Positions 8,600 through 19,550 of a stretch of DNA of 64,000 bases are shown piece by piece. The notes under the pieces are model-generated. The model had not been told where the DNA came from and made no database searches. It worked only from the letters and a program-made list of their open reading frames with translations. Position 1 is the stretch's first letter, and every line of letters starts with the position of its first letter. Origin of the DNA: Pomphorhynchus laevis (Eukaryota; Acanthocephala; Palaeacanthocephala; Echinorhynchida; Pomphorhynchidae); assembly GCA_012934845.2 (NCBI GenBank), contig WNNJ02002522.1, forward strand, positions 1 to 64,000. Reading direction: 5' to 3'. Made by a program: the position numbers and the translations under genes.

Positions 8600-11500
8600 C
8601 TCGTACCTCTTTGATCCATAATCCGACAAATTTCGTTACACTGCTACCATCAAGTTATCCAAACCAATTTCCCATAAATAAACTATCTCATCTCTTCTCC
8701 ACTTTACCTCCTCACTCCTCAACCTACTATTCAATTTTCTACTGATTACATCCATAAGACTCGTCTTTCAACAATTTAACTCTAATTATCTAACTACATC
8801 ACATCATATGCTAATTTCCTATTTGCCACTCCTAACTCTTTAAACGAATATACCTACATAAAGCACAGCATTCGAATTATGATCTTAATTTACCTGTCAA
8901 AATCGGCACATTCCATCTTTTCAGTTAAAACATCTACTATTTTTTCGATTATCATCACCCTCCTCTACTTCTATCAAGTATGTCCCATACGTGATAGAAC
9001 ATTTTTATCACGATATTAACGTTTTTCGCTTCATTCTTAAACTTTTAACTCCTGCAAAAAGCCCTCACTTTTCAATGAAATCAAACCCTTATCTCTCTTT
9101 AGTTTGAGATATTTATCCAGTGATACCACCTACCAGCCATTACTTAAGGTTGTCCTAAAAGATCGCTTCCAAGCCTCCTCCGTTCTTTTCAGACGCTTAC
9201 GCTCTATACTATTATCTTTTACCTCTAACTAAGGAATGTTTCCTGATCGCACCCCATCTGACATTGACAACCTCGTATCTGTTTGTGATGAAAAAATTAC
9301 TCCTGAATTTAACGATGAATATTCACTAGCAATCAAACAAATTGATGGAAATTTCCATGTCATCCGACTCCTACCCAAAATTCTATAAAGACCACATTCT
9401 CCTTCTCATATTCTTATCTAACTACCTATTTAATCCATCTCGTTCTACTAAACATCTACTCCATCGCGAATAAAGTTGAATCAGTAATTAACATTTTCCC
9501 AAAAAGCTTTGGATCTGATTTGCATCACTGAATCTTGATATCTTGATAGTAGTGACACATCGGTTCGACCCCTACGTTGTTTCGATTATTCTGTCATCGC
9601 TAAGTTCTGTTCTCAATCTCAAATATTATCTCATCGAGTAAGCATGGTGACATAATCGCTCTGTATCGTCTTTATCTGCATTTTCATCGTTTAATTAACT
9701 GCCCCTTTTGTTCCACAAACCTTTAATCTTCTTCCTTTTAATATTTCGATGGGCTTATTATCGCTGAATATTTATCTTATGCATTGTCTTGGCTCTAGTT
9801 CTCGTCTGATACTTTATTTGCTGAACTATATAATCTGATCTATATATCTCGCTCTCATACACTCATCTTGTACCTGGCAATATCGGCATTCGTTTGGACC
9901 GTCTTCAGCTTCTTGATACTTTAAAATTATCACAGTTTTTCACGGTTGTAACTTTACTATCATGTTTTCGCTACCATTCCTACCCTTACTCACATTCTTG
10001 GTGGTGCTCTTTATTCAATCGCTGTTCCTAATAGCTTATCTTCCTCCGCCGTTATCACTACTTTAGATACCGTCCTATCCGACCATTCTCTCTTCCTATT
10101 CTACGATCTTATTTCTCTGTGCCAACTATTATTCGTCAACAGTGGAAACGTCTTGATCTTCGTCTTTTTCGTTCTCTACTGATTGTATCTCCTATCATCT
10201 CGTCGTCTTTCACTCTCCAACGTCCTGACTATATGTATAATATCTTTGATTCTGAATTCTCCAATATACTCGACAATCATCATTTGGTCGGCTTCATCAA
10301 TTATCCTCGTGTGAATTCACACGAGGATAATTGATGAAGCCGACCAAATGATGATACTCGCTCGTGTATGCAATTATTTATACTCGACAATATTCTTCCA
10401 TGCCAATTATTTGCTCCCCACCAAACGTACTATTCACCATGGTTTGACTATGACTGTATGCGTTCAAAGTGTCTTTTACTTCGTTCGTTAACAACCTACC
10501 TTCGCTTCCTGAAGCGTTCTTCCACTTCTATTCTAATTGATAAAATTCGTTCTGCCATTTCTATGCTCTTGCGTAGTAAGCCTTTTATCTTTTGGAAAAA
10601 CAAACTTCTATCTTCTAACTCAAGATCCAAATAGAATACTATTAATACTGTATTGTCGCGTTCTACCTCTGTTAGCACTCTCGATCCACATAAATTTACT
10701 GTTTATCTTTAATTGGAGCTCGATTCAATTATCTAGACATGCATTTTCTTCAATATCGTCTTTGCTCGATCTTCCTCTGCCTGAACTCATTCATCTTCTT
10801 CATGTATCTGTCGACGAGGTTTCTCGAGTGCTTTTATTTACCTAATAAAACATCTAGTTATCCTCTTACTACTTATATACTAAAATCTGTAGTCATTCAA
10901 CTTACCCATTTCCTGACCTCAATGTTTAACTTTTCCATTCGTAGTGGTTATTTTCATTCTGGTTGGAAATTCGTCATAGTTCGAAGACTACTCAAGAAGC
11001 TTGCCCTTTATGCCTTCCTAATATTGCCGTTTATCTAATCTTCCGATTATTTTCAAACTTCTTTTACGTATTGTGCTGAACCAGGTTAACATACATATCT
11101 TCGTCCAAGCTATATCCTCCTTTTCAATCTGCTCTCCGATTTCACCATTCTACCGAGTTGGCCCGCAACAAAGTTCTCTGACTTACGTCTTGCTCGTGAT
11201 AAAAAACTATGCAGTGTCGTAATTTCCCTTGATCTTTCTTTTGCGTTTGACATTGTTGATCATTCCATCATATTTCATCGCTTTCGCCACAATTATGGCT
11301 TTCTTTTGTAACTGTATCCTGGTTGTTTTCTTATCTCTCTAAATGATCTTTCTGTGTATCTTCCAATGCGTCTTTCTCTACCCCTTTCTCGCTTTCCTAA
11401 AGGATATGTGCTCGTACCAATTATTTTTTCTCTTCTCTTTAGCGATCTCTCCGGTATTGCATGTGATCATAACTTCTGCATCATGCAATATGCTGATGAT

Positions 11501-11930
11501 AATTCTCCTTTACTCTAATTATCCTGCTCATCTTATCGATGATCTATCCGCCTCTTCTATACATTGTCTTCTCTCCATCTCCGAGCATATTTCCTCGCTT
11601 CGTTTGTATCTCAACTATTCCAAGTATAAAATCTTACGGGTTATCCCTTCTTTCCTGTCTTTCCTCCCTCGGTATTTCTTAATTAAACCGTTCTTCCTTC
11701 TGCTGATCAACTCACTTTTTTGGGAATCAACTTTAACAACTGTATTTCTTTTAATCCATTCGTTCGCGACAAAGCCCAATCTTACAATCTCCTACTTCGT
11801 GATATTCGCCGTGTTAGGAGCTCACTTGATTTAACTGCTGTCACTCGCTTATTTCCAGTCTATTGTTTCCTAAGATCAACTATTGCTTCCGTCTTTTGCT
11901 TTCTGTTCTTTTATAGTTTACTATAAAGAT
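8600..11930 (+). mobile_element. CR1-like LINE, old and heavily degraded
   Basis: Landmarks in sense order match the better CR1-like copies. The ORF1 end has FPDRTPSDID near 9240, the endonuclease start has LDLICITES near 9510, and a catalytic-loop relic follows. EN-RT linker text lies at 10430-10640 (SPWFDYDCMRSKCLLLRS and FWKNKL). A palm relic at 11225-11290 reads SLDLSFAFDIVDHSI with changes, and CIMQYADDN is near 11480-11506. A tail segment at 11720-11926 corresponds to FLGINFNNCISFNPFV. Many frameshifts and stops are present. The 5' edge is vague and no 3' tail is seen. An 80-bp perfect palindrome sits inside at 10276-10355. Confidence 0.75.
10276..10355. repeat. 80-bp perfect palindrome
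   Basis: Arms 10276-10315 and 10316-10355 are exact reverse complements (40 of 40) with no spacer, centred on GTGAATTCAC. It interrupts the degraded LINE and the local text TACTCG recurs on both sides. Confidence 0.95.
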
Positions 11931-11999
11931 AAATATATAAATCAACAAAATATTATTTTAAAAATTTAAACCATTAAGCAGTAAGTCTTGAACATTAAT

Positions 12000-12147
12000 T
12001 TAATATTAAATTAATACGATTATCAACTTAGGAAGACAAATGTTGTCTCTTCACAATTATGTCGCTCAATTTTATTTGAAAAAGTTAGCACATTTCCAAT
12101 TATTAATTCACAATTCAACATTAGAAATATATTCTCACTGTATAATT
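12000..12147 (+). repeat. 148-bp direct repeat, copy 1
   Basis: Identical to 22166-22313 except for one C/T difference near 12097. It lies about 210 bp from the 3' end of the glycogenin ORF. No coding capacity is seen. Confidence 0.93.
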
Positions 12148-12357
12148 GCCAAATACTAGTTGGGAAATTATTCAAAAACGAGAATGTGATGATATTATGA
12201 ATAAATATAAAACATAAAATTAAAACAGAGATAATATCTCATTTTGAATTTATTAAAAAGCATTAAATGAAGCAATTCAATTTATAGTAAAATGAAATTT
12301 TGATAATTCGCATTGAAATTGTCTAATTTGGCAACAGTATGCATTTGAATTGCAAAA

Positions 12358-13341
12358 TTATTCGTTAATTGATTTGTCTAGCTTTTTTTGTATGTTATCA
12401 AAAGAATCTTTTCCCATATAGTCTATTTGTCCGGTTTCCCATTCTTGTTTACTTGGCTTACTTTCGACAGAGGTACTTTGATATACTGGATGGGCTTGGC
12501 TGTAAGGGATCACATGTATGCTTTCAGTTACTTTAACACATTGCATGCACTTTGAGTCAAGTAAAGATTTAACATGAGCATTAAACAACTTCCACCATTC
12601 AGAGTAGAAATCCTGTTGTTCGCCTGATACATTTTCTACGCAATTGCTTGCAATATCATAGGTCGTATTCCATGGTTTCATACCGTTAGTAAACTGAATA
12701 ATACGGACGTTTTCTTTGAACGATCTTAAGGCTGGTTGATATGTATAAAATACATTTGGCGTTACATTGTATGTGAATGGTAAATGCTTGGCTATATCTT
12801 CAGTTGACCATTTGCTAAAGAAATTATTAAGAATTACTTGAAAGCTGACATCGACTAAGCATGAACTTTGAGATGCCGTTATGAGCTGTTGATACGTATG
12901 CTCACAAGGTCGGTAAACGAATACACCAGCGTTAAAGTGATCAGGCCATTTCGTATCGGAGCTAGCAGATAGTTCTTCTCGGTCAAACAAGTCACACGTA
13001 TTTTGCAGTACTAGACAAGCGGGATCTAAAAACACACATTTGCTAAATCTCGTCAGCTTCCAACATTGAAGTTTCAGGACAGCATCTCTCAAGTCTAGTC
13101 TGTTTTCTAGAAGCGCTTGTACATCAGCGTCTAGCTGTATCTGTTCCACAATATCAAATGCTGAGTTCAAGGCATCAATATAATTTGCACTGATATTGTC
13201 AACTAAGCAGGTTACCTTATTTAAGGTACCGGATTGTTTCAATGACTTTGCCAGAACAAGTGCCCCGATAGCTTCATTATCATTTAATGCTACAGTAACG
13301 TACGATTGCTGCTCACTGCTGCATGATTGTTCAGCTGACAT
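12358..13341 (-). CDS. Glycogenin-like protein with altered metal-binding site
   Basis: Single intronless ORF of 327 residues; the start at 13341 puts SYVTVALNDNEAIGALVLA close to the N terminus, as in family members. Glycogenin is a GT8 glucosyltransferase that primes glycogen by glucosylating its own tyrosine from UDP-glucose. Recognisable blocks are KLQCWKLTRFSKCVFLD (90-106), the FDREELSAS block (119-127), FNAGVFVYRP (136-145), KHLPFTYN (185-192) and KPWN (222-225). The C-terminal glycogen-synthase-binding motif WETGQIDYMGKDSFDN is at 301-316. The usual DxD reads D106-P-A108. The second acidic motif DxxD reads D164-V-S-F167. The metal-binding His of HFLGxxKPW is Gln216. The acceptor Tyr is kept at 199. 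Catalysis is therefore probably lost or weak while partner binding may remain. No poly(A) trace marks it as a retrocopy, though lack of introns leaves that open. Confidence 0.88.
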   Translation of the reverse strand: MSAEQSCSSEQQSYVTVALNDNEAIGALVLAKSLKQSGTLNKVTCLVDNISANYIDALNSAFDIVEQIQLDADVQALLENRLDLRDAVLKLQCWKLTRFSKCVFLDPACLVLQNTCDLFDREELSASSDTKWPDHFNAGVFVYRPCEHTYQQLITASQSSCLVDVSFQVILNNFFSKWSTEDIAKHLPFTYNVTPNVFYTYQPALRSFKENVRIIQFTNGMKPWNTTYDIASNCVENVSGEQQDFYSEWWKLFNAHVKSLLDSKCMQCVKVTESIHVIPYSQAHPVYQSTSVESKPSKQEWETGQIDYMGKDSFDNIQKKLDKSINE

Positions 13342-14626
13342 TTTGAAAGCACTTTATAAATTTTCTGTTTGTATTTTCAAATAGGTCTGCTGCTAATCTT
13401 TTCTTGTCTTTCTCTGATATGCGTTCAGTGTAATGTCTAGCTTTTCTCTTTTCCTCGTTTACCCGCTTATCTTTCTTGGAAAATGAACTTAACGTCTAGA
13501 ATTTATTGTTTACGGAACTCTTTTTTAACACGTCAGTTATTTTTTCCAGTCGAAGAATGGGAGGGAGGGCTACACAGTCGACAACATCGATGACTCTACA
13601 CGCAATAGAAAAGAATATTTTGATATCAAATAGGTAGTGTCGCAATATTTTTACTTTCTAAATAACAAGCAGGTCCACACAGAAAATCCCTGTTTTGCGT
13701 GTTTGTTCTTTGTTTGCCTGTATTTTATAAATCTATCTCCCTAGATTCGTATATAAGAATATTAATGAAGGTAAGATATACAACCAAAAGCTCTAAATAA
13801 AAACAAAACACTTATCCTTCTCGGAATTAGTTGTGATGGTGACGATGCTACTCGAAATACAGATAGTAATCGAACTCTTATTTTTAAGAGATGATCTTTT
13901 TAGCAGTTATATTATGTTAGTTGATAAGACAATTGTTTCACCGTGTCCTCAATACACATTCTCTGTATTTTTGTACTACATATGTTACTGTCTTGAAAAA
14001 TCATTCGTACTCTTATTTTTTCTATTTACACACTTCTACGTCGTAGATTTCAAACACATTTAGAATAACATATCCCGATAGTTTTTTTTTCGGATGTTAT
14101 GCACAGTTTTACATTTCCAAACTTCCAAGGGCAAAACGTCCCGGCCAAACTGAAAAATTTAATTGCAACACTATTCTCTATGCATACTATAAAATTGACT
14201 CATTTTTACATTTTGCCTATAGTGATTTTGCCTATAATTGATATTTCCAATTTATAAAAACAACAAATGATATTTTTATTACGATTTTTACCAAACTTTT
14301 TTACAAAATTCATTAAATAATTACAAGTTTACTGTTGATCGAAAAAACGACAATTGTGCAAAATTAAGGTAATGTGCAGAACATCGATGACATTAGCATT
14401 TTCAACCTTGGTAATTTGCATTACCGTTAAAATTAAAGTATAAACTTAAAATAAAGGATTTATTATATAAACTTACCGCATTTTAGTGATCAAACTGGTT
14501 ATCTGTACATTCTCAAACTAGTCATATTTGGAATTAAAATCCCATCACCTGATTCCATTATTTTTGCATTCTCGCAACTGTTAATTAATGAGTTAAAGAA
14601 ATTAAATTATTATTACTAGATTAATA
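13342..14626. other. Intergenic DNA upstream of glycogenin
   Basis: I see no gene. Small open frames such as 13833-14063 are hydrophobic, AT-driven and without homology. The 5' flank of the glycogenin ORF (13342-13700) should hold its promoter, but no distinct TATA or initiator can be assigned. From about 14600 the sequence becomes a run of ATTACTAGATTAAT-like motifs. Confidence 0.6.
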
Positions 14627-14701
14627 TTACTAGATTACTATAAGATTAATATTACTAGATGAATATTATTATTAAATAAGCGTAGTTATGGCCAAGTCTG
14701 C
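14627..14701 (+). repeat. 75-bp direct repeat flanking a LINE, left copy
   Basis: Matches 18451-18525 at about 72 of 75 positions, including the shared end TAGTTATGGCCAAGTCTGC. The two copies bracket the CR1-like LINE and may be an unusually long target-site duplication. Confidence 0.8.
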
Positions 14702-14931
14702 TAGATTACTAGATTATTATCACATTAAAAAAGTTTAAAATCTAAAGTAAATACATTTCTACTACAATCTTCGACGACAACCAACGACAACCTTCGACGA
14801 CATCCGCTCGCTACTTACAACTAACGCGAACTACTTACAACTAACGACTCGCAGACTAACGGAGTTTAAACATTCTTGATTATAACTAACTAATTAACAT
14901 TTTATTATAGCAAAGAGAAAGCTAACTAAAA

Positions 14932-16230
14932 ATGTCGGCCAGCAACTCAAGTCCGTCAAGGAAGCTCACATCGAAAAGCAAATCGGATGCGACAACAAGA
15001 ACTGCAATGTTTGGACTCACGTTGCCATTCCTTTCACTGACGAGGACAACGTTTTAAATCGGAATTTCCTCTGCGGCTTCTGTTGTGCTGCCCTCGTAGG
15101 TAAGCTAATGAAGAATGACCACTCAAACGGTGGAGACGTTCTGAACGCTAACAAAACAGATTTGTGCTCAATAAATAAACTTGATATCTCTCAGTCGACT
15201 CAGACCGCTGTTATACATGAAACATCAACATATCTTCCAATCTATCGTCGTCATCCGTTTGCTTACTAACTCCTTCGTCATCTATGAAACCCGTTCTTGA
15301 AACTTCTCTCACACACACTCCTCCTTTAACTACGGATAAAACTTCCCATAATCTTCATCTTCCTAACAATGCAAACAGTAAAGGCCTTCATCTCGTACCT
15401 CATTTTTCCTATTCATCCCCACATCTAAATACATCTCATACTTTTTTCTTCTCTTCACGTACTCCTTACTCTACCTCCGCCGTATCACTTCTTAATAATT
15501 TACATCCTTCTGTCAAAATTATCTCCAGTAACATCTCCGTTCAACCTATTCAACAATCCACTTCTGTCACACATGCTCCAACCGTATCACCTATCAATAA
15601 TTTACATCCTTCCGTCAAAATCATCTCCAGTAACATCTCCGATCAACCGATTCAACACTCCACTCCTGTCACACATGCTCCAAACTATCTTAAATCTTCA
15701 CTTAGCACCCCTGTAATTCCCACGTTTAGCTGCTCTTCTGCCTCTACTACTACCAGGTCTGTCCGTCCACCACTACGTAATCGTTTTCCTTCGCGCGATC
15801 GATGCATTATCATATCTAATTTAAAGGTTTCCGAATCTGCTTCTCCTGAATGTCGCCTCGATGATGATGTATCTGCTTTCAGGTCTATTCTAGCAACCAT
15901 TCTTCCTGATAATAATCCATCCCTCTTCAATAATATCGCTCATGTATCTTTGATCCGTTTAAACAAATCCACTAAATCCAATCATCTGTCCTCCACTCCA
16001 AAAAATCGTTTGCCGACATTGTTCACATGCATCCTTTGTACTTTCCCAACGTTTTAAACTTCTTACCACTTCGTCTACTAGTCGTATCTTTCCTGACCGC
16101 TCCCCTTCTGATATTGCCCAGCTCAATTTAGCTCGCATTGAGAAACATCGACGTGAAACAAAAGTCATCCTTATCTATATGTCAAATCAATGGAAATTTT
16201 CACGTTGTGCACACAAGGCCAAAAATTCGA
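14932..16230 (+). pseudogene. LINE ORF1 (zinc-finger nucleic-acid-binding protein), broken
   Basis: The N-terminal part shows a Cys-rich module, GCDNKNCNVWTHV then FLCGFC (about 14985-15090), resembling the PHD-like finger of CR1 ORF1 proteins. A long Ser/Thr/Pro-rich linker follows (15284-15780) with two near-identical repeats around LHPSVKIISSNIS. The C-terminal conserved part contains RDRCIIISNLK (about 15796-15830) and ends near 16200. A stop-containing Cys region and frameshifts near 15110-15290 and 16015-16060 prevent a full product. Confidence 0.8.
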
Positions 16231-18303
16231 TGGCGACCCATTTCTCCCCCTTGTCTTCTTCGCTAGTCGATCTCGCTCCTAAGCATACTTTTCGTCTTAG
16301 TATATTCAACACTCGTTCCATTCTTCATAAAGCTGATATGCTCCTTGATATCTTCGATCAATTATCTATCGATATTCTCTGCATTACCGAATCCTGACAT
16401 TGTGACTCCGACGATCTTGCTATTCGTCGTCTACGTCGCTCTAGTTGTTCTCTAGTTGAATCAGCTCGTCCAATTGCCTCTCATGCATCTACTGCTTTTA
16501 ACCATGGCGGTATTGTTGCCATTGCTCGTCACCCAATGTCTTTACGTAAAATTAACGTTAACATCCGTTACACCTCGTTCAAATTACTCATATGCAGATT
16601 ATCAACTCATTTCCCTCTGGAACTTGTGATTGTATACCGTCCAGGTTCAGTTGCCCCCTCACGTATCTTCTTTAACGACCTTGCAGATCTTATGTCTCAC
16701 TGTTCATTGTCTTATACTCCTTTTGTTCTCGGTGACTTTAACATTCGTCTTGATCGCCCGGCTGACTCTGACTCTATCACTTTAACTAATTTTTTTTCTG
16801 ATTTTAACTATAAATTACTTTCAACAAGCCCAACTCATATTCTCGGCGGTGCTCTCGACATCATTGCTGTCCCTATCTGCTTCAATGACTATACTTCCTT
16901 GTCAATTACTGATCCCGGTTTGTCCGATCATTTCCTTGTCACTCTTACTCTTACTCGTCCCCATCCTCCTTCTCCGCCTCCACCATTATCCACACCAAGT
17001 CGACCCTGGAAACTTCTCGATATCCCTATTCTCTGCACAGCCTTACTCAATTCTTCACTCTTTTCACTTCCTCTTAACTATCTATCTCCCGATGATAGAC
17101 AGGCAATTTCTACTGAAATTGCCTGTCTTAAAGTTTATAAGACTTACTCATATCTCGCGATCATAAATTATGTAGTGTCATAGTTTCTCTTGATCTATTG
17201 TCTGCTTTTGACATCGTCGATCACTCGATTCTTCTCCATCGCCTTCGTCATGATTATGGCTTCTCTTTACCCACTGTATCATGGTTTTCTTCATATCTAT
17301 CAAACCGTACATTTCGCGTCTATTCTAACTCTTCTCTCTCCCATCCTTCATCCATCCCGACCGGTGTTCCACAAGGCTTCGTATTAGGCCCTATGCGTTT
17401 CTCTCTTCTTCTCGGCGACTTGTCTTCGATTTCTCATAAATTTAACTTCCATGTTATGCAATATGCTGATGACATTCTCATCTATGCTCACGCACCTGCT
17501 TATCGTATTCATGATCTTAGTGTTTCTGTTTCCAGCTGTCTTGTCTCAATTTCCAATCATCTTTCTTCCCTTCGCCTTTCTCTGAATCCTGATAAATCTA
17601 AAATTATGTGGATCCTACCTCGACGCTTCGGCGTAGAACCTCCTTCCGTATCATTAAATTCTACAATTCTTCATATCGTTGATAATCTCGTTTTCCTAGG
17701 CTTTCATTTCGACAACCGACTTTCACTTAAACCTTTCGTTAGTGATAAAGTACACTCATCTACCTTGATACTCCGCAATCTCCGTCAAGTTCGTAGATTG
17801 ATCGATTTCCCTTCTTGTATGACTCTCATATCTTCTCTTCTTTTCTCAAGACTTGATTACTATCTTAGTCTATTTATAACTCACCTAAATCCACTCTTCT
17901 TCCTTTACAACTCATCATCAACGCTGCCGTCCGAGTTCTCATCCGTCTTCGTCGTTGTGATCATACATCCCACTATCTTGTTTCTCTCGATTGACCTACC
18001 ATTTATTGTCGTGTTCAAATTCGTATTCTTATCATTGCTTTTCGCCTTATAACTTCTAATACCCTTTCATTTCTCATCCTTCCTTTTCTCGACAATTCTC
18101 GTACTGTGTATTGTGCTCTGCGTTTCCGTAATTCCATTCTTTTATGTCCCAAACTACTCTACCTCTTTTTGCTTCCGCTCCTTCGTTGTGGCTGCTCCTC
18201 TCTTGTGGAATCAACTGCCTATTCATATTCGCCAATCAACATCTATGCCGTGCTTCAAACGCCAAATCCAATTCCATTTCAACAATTAACTAATTATCTG
18301 TGA
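16230..18303 (+). pseudogene. LINE ORF2 (APE endonuclease + reverse transcriptase), internally deleted
   Basis: Endonuclease motifs include FNTRSILHKADML (16300-16340), a stop in place of the Trp after CITES (16396), VIVYRPGS, GDFNIRLDRP (16734-16760) and SDHFLVTL (16924-16945). The region between the endonuclease and the palm domain is missing at 17096-17129. The palm domain has GVPQG (about 17360), MQYADDILIY (17455-17485) and SLNPDKSKIMW (17580-17612). C-terminal text shifts frame after about 17870. It cannot encode an active product. Confidence 0.88.
17096..17129. repeat. Snap-back junction at a LINE deletion
   Basis: AGACAGGCAATTTC (17097-17110) is the exact reverse complement of GAAATTGCCTGTCT (17115-17128), with 4 bp between. 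The right arm is native LINE sequence. The left arm is absent from the intact copy and sits exactly where about 0.9 kb is missing. Confidence 0.85.
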
Positions 18304-18343
18304 CTTTTGATGTTCTTTTTTTTGTTTGTTAGTGGTCATGTAA

Positions 18344-18360
18344 GCGTGCATTTTGCACGC
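18344..18360 (+). promoter_or_regulatory. LINE 3'-terminal hairpin
   Basis: GCGTGCA/TGCACGC (7 bp, 3-nt loop) lies just before the ATTTGCCAC end. The same hairpin at 48225-48241 reads GCGTACA/TGTACGC, a compensated pair change. A 3' hairpin is the usual recognition site for the reverse transcriptase in CR1/L2-type LINEs. Confidence 0.75.
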
Positions 18361-18450
18361 ATTTGCCACGTTAAATAAATTATTGTATTATTATTACTAA
18401 AAGATTACTAGATTACTAGAAGATTACTATAAGATTAATATTATACTATA

Positions 18451-18525
18451 TTACTAGATTACTATAAGATTAAGATTACTAGATTAATATTACTATTAAA
18501 TAAGCGTAGTTATGGCCAAGTCTGC
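18451..18525 (+). repeat. 75-bp direct repeat flanking a LINE, right copy
   Basis: Partner of 14627-14701; see that entry. Its right edge runs straight into the 3' stub of a different LINE. Confidence 0.8.
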
Positions 18526-18760
18526 GTCGATGTGCATCAGTGCGGCACGCTCAACAAGAGGTTATCCTGCTCGCGCTGGTATTGGACAAACTGTGTACCC
18601 GTAGTATAACGAAATGTGACAGATCCGCAATCAATCGTCCAATGTGACGAAAACTTATATCACCTAAAAAATAAATTTTAATTTAATATTTCGGACCCAT
18701 TTGCGGGTAACCTTATATTGTGTATATAATAAATCTCTTCAAAAAAAGATTAATATTACT
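18526..18760 (+). mobile_element. 3' stub of RLE-type LINE
   Basis: The last ~70 bp match the 3' end of the longer element at 22087-22130: both carry CCCATTTGCGGGTAAC, then a short variable stretch and an AATAAA-like end. CCC/GGG can pair as a small hairpin (18695-18708, ACCC-6nt-GGGT). Upstream text (18526-18690) is non-coding. Confidence 0.65.
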
Positions 18761-19023
18761 AGATTGACGTTAAAAAAGTCTTGATTATAAATTCTTACAA
18801 TAAATAACATACAATCGTGAACTTAAACACACAATACCTACACTCGCAAGTTACACTGAACAATCCAAGCAACGAGTCAATAAGTCATTACATACAGTTG
18901 CATTACCGTAAGCGAATATCTGCAACGACTAATTCCCATCGGTGGAGTTAACAATTCTAAACGCACTACAACGAGCCGTGCTAGTTCGGGTTCTCACAAG
19001 AACTCCAAGTTACATTCAAAACA

Positions 19024-19269
19024 ATGCCAAGAGGTAAGCCCAGCAGCGTGCGCAAATGTTGCGTGTGTAACGGTCCAGTTGCCAAGTGCAAGGGTTGTTA
19101 ATACACAAAGCAGGGATGTTCCTGTGTGAATTGCTCAGCCTCTTGTTGTTCGAACAGATCGATCAAGCGTAATGGGCTTCAAAATCAGAATTTTGGCATT
19201 CCTCTCGTTCATAATTGCACTAGCACTACGCCTATTCCGTTGGGTGACCTATCAAGGAGAAAATGAAAC
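19024..19269 (+). pseudogene. N-terminal Cys-rich module of RLE-type LINE
   Basis: Starts MPRGKPSSVRKCCVCNGPV and continues with CKGC, a TAA stop (19099-19101), then CSCVNC and SCC. The dense CxxC pairs suggest a zinc-binding DNA-recognition module. It is separated from the reverse transcriptase by further frameshifts. Confidence 0.6.
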
Positions 19270-19550
19270 TCATGCCGTGATGGGTCAAGTCTGAGCTTTA
19301 ATGATTTTGATGACGCTATTATTGTCGCTTACAATAAACGTCCAAGTGGTCGCCAAACCTCTATGTTTTACCGTTGTGCAATGCAAGTAAAGAATTTATA
19401 ACAATATTGGCAGATTTCTATTCGACGGCTGCTTCTTCCATTAATGATTTAAGGCAGATACTAATGACAGCCGTGAATTTCTCTCAAGTCATTTCGCAAA
19501 TAACTCCCACGTCAACGACATCGATTTGTAGATCCAATATTAGTAGTTGA

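Larger units (their letters stand above)
14702..18450 (+). mobile_element. CR1/L2-like LINE with internal deletion
   Basis: A non-LTR element with two ORFs and an (ATT)n-type tail (near 18370-18400). Compared with the copy at 45.3-48.3 kb it lacks about 0.9 kb between endonuclease and reverse transcriptase, at 17096-17129. Both ORFs are broken. The 3' end keeps a 7-bp hairpin and the ATTTGCCACGTTAAATAAAT end shared with the other copy. It is flanked by 75-bp direct repeats. Confidence 0.9.

Noticed and set aside
12358-13341. Glycogenin as a processed retrocopy
   Set aside because: No poly(A) trace at the 3' side and no target duplication seen; the lack of introns alone is not decisive.
13833-14063. 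76-codon open frame upstream of glycogenin
   Set aside because: Hydrophobic AT-driven sequence, no domain, no splice or start context, no homologous repeat.
15685-16168. Antisense open frames over LINE ORF1 (also 44697-45245)
   Set aside because: They mirror conserved ORF1 codons on the other strand in both LINE copies and have no independent motifs.
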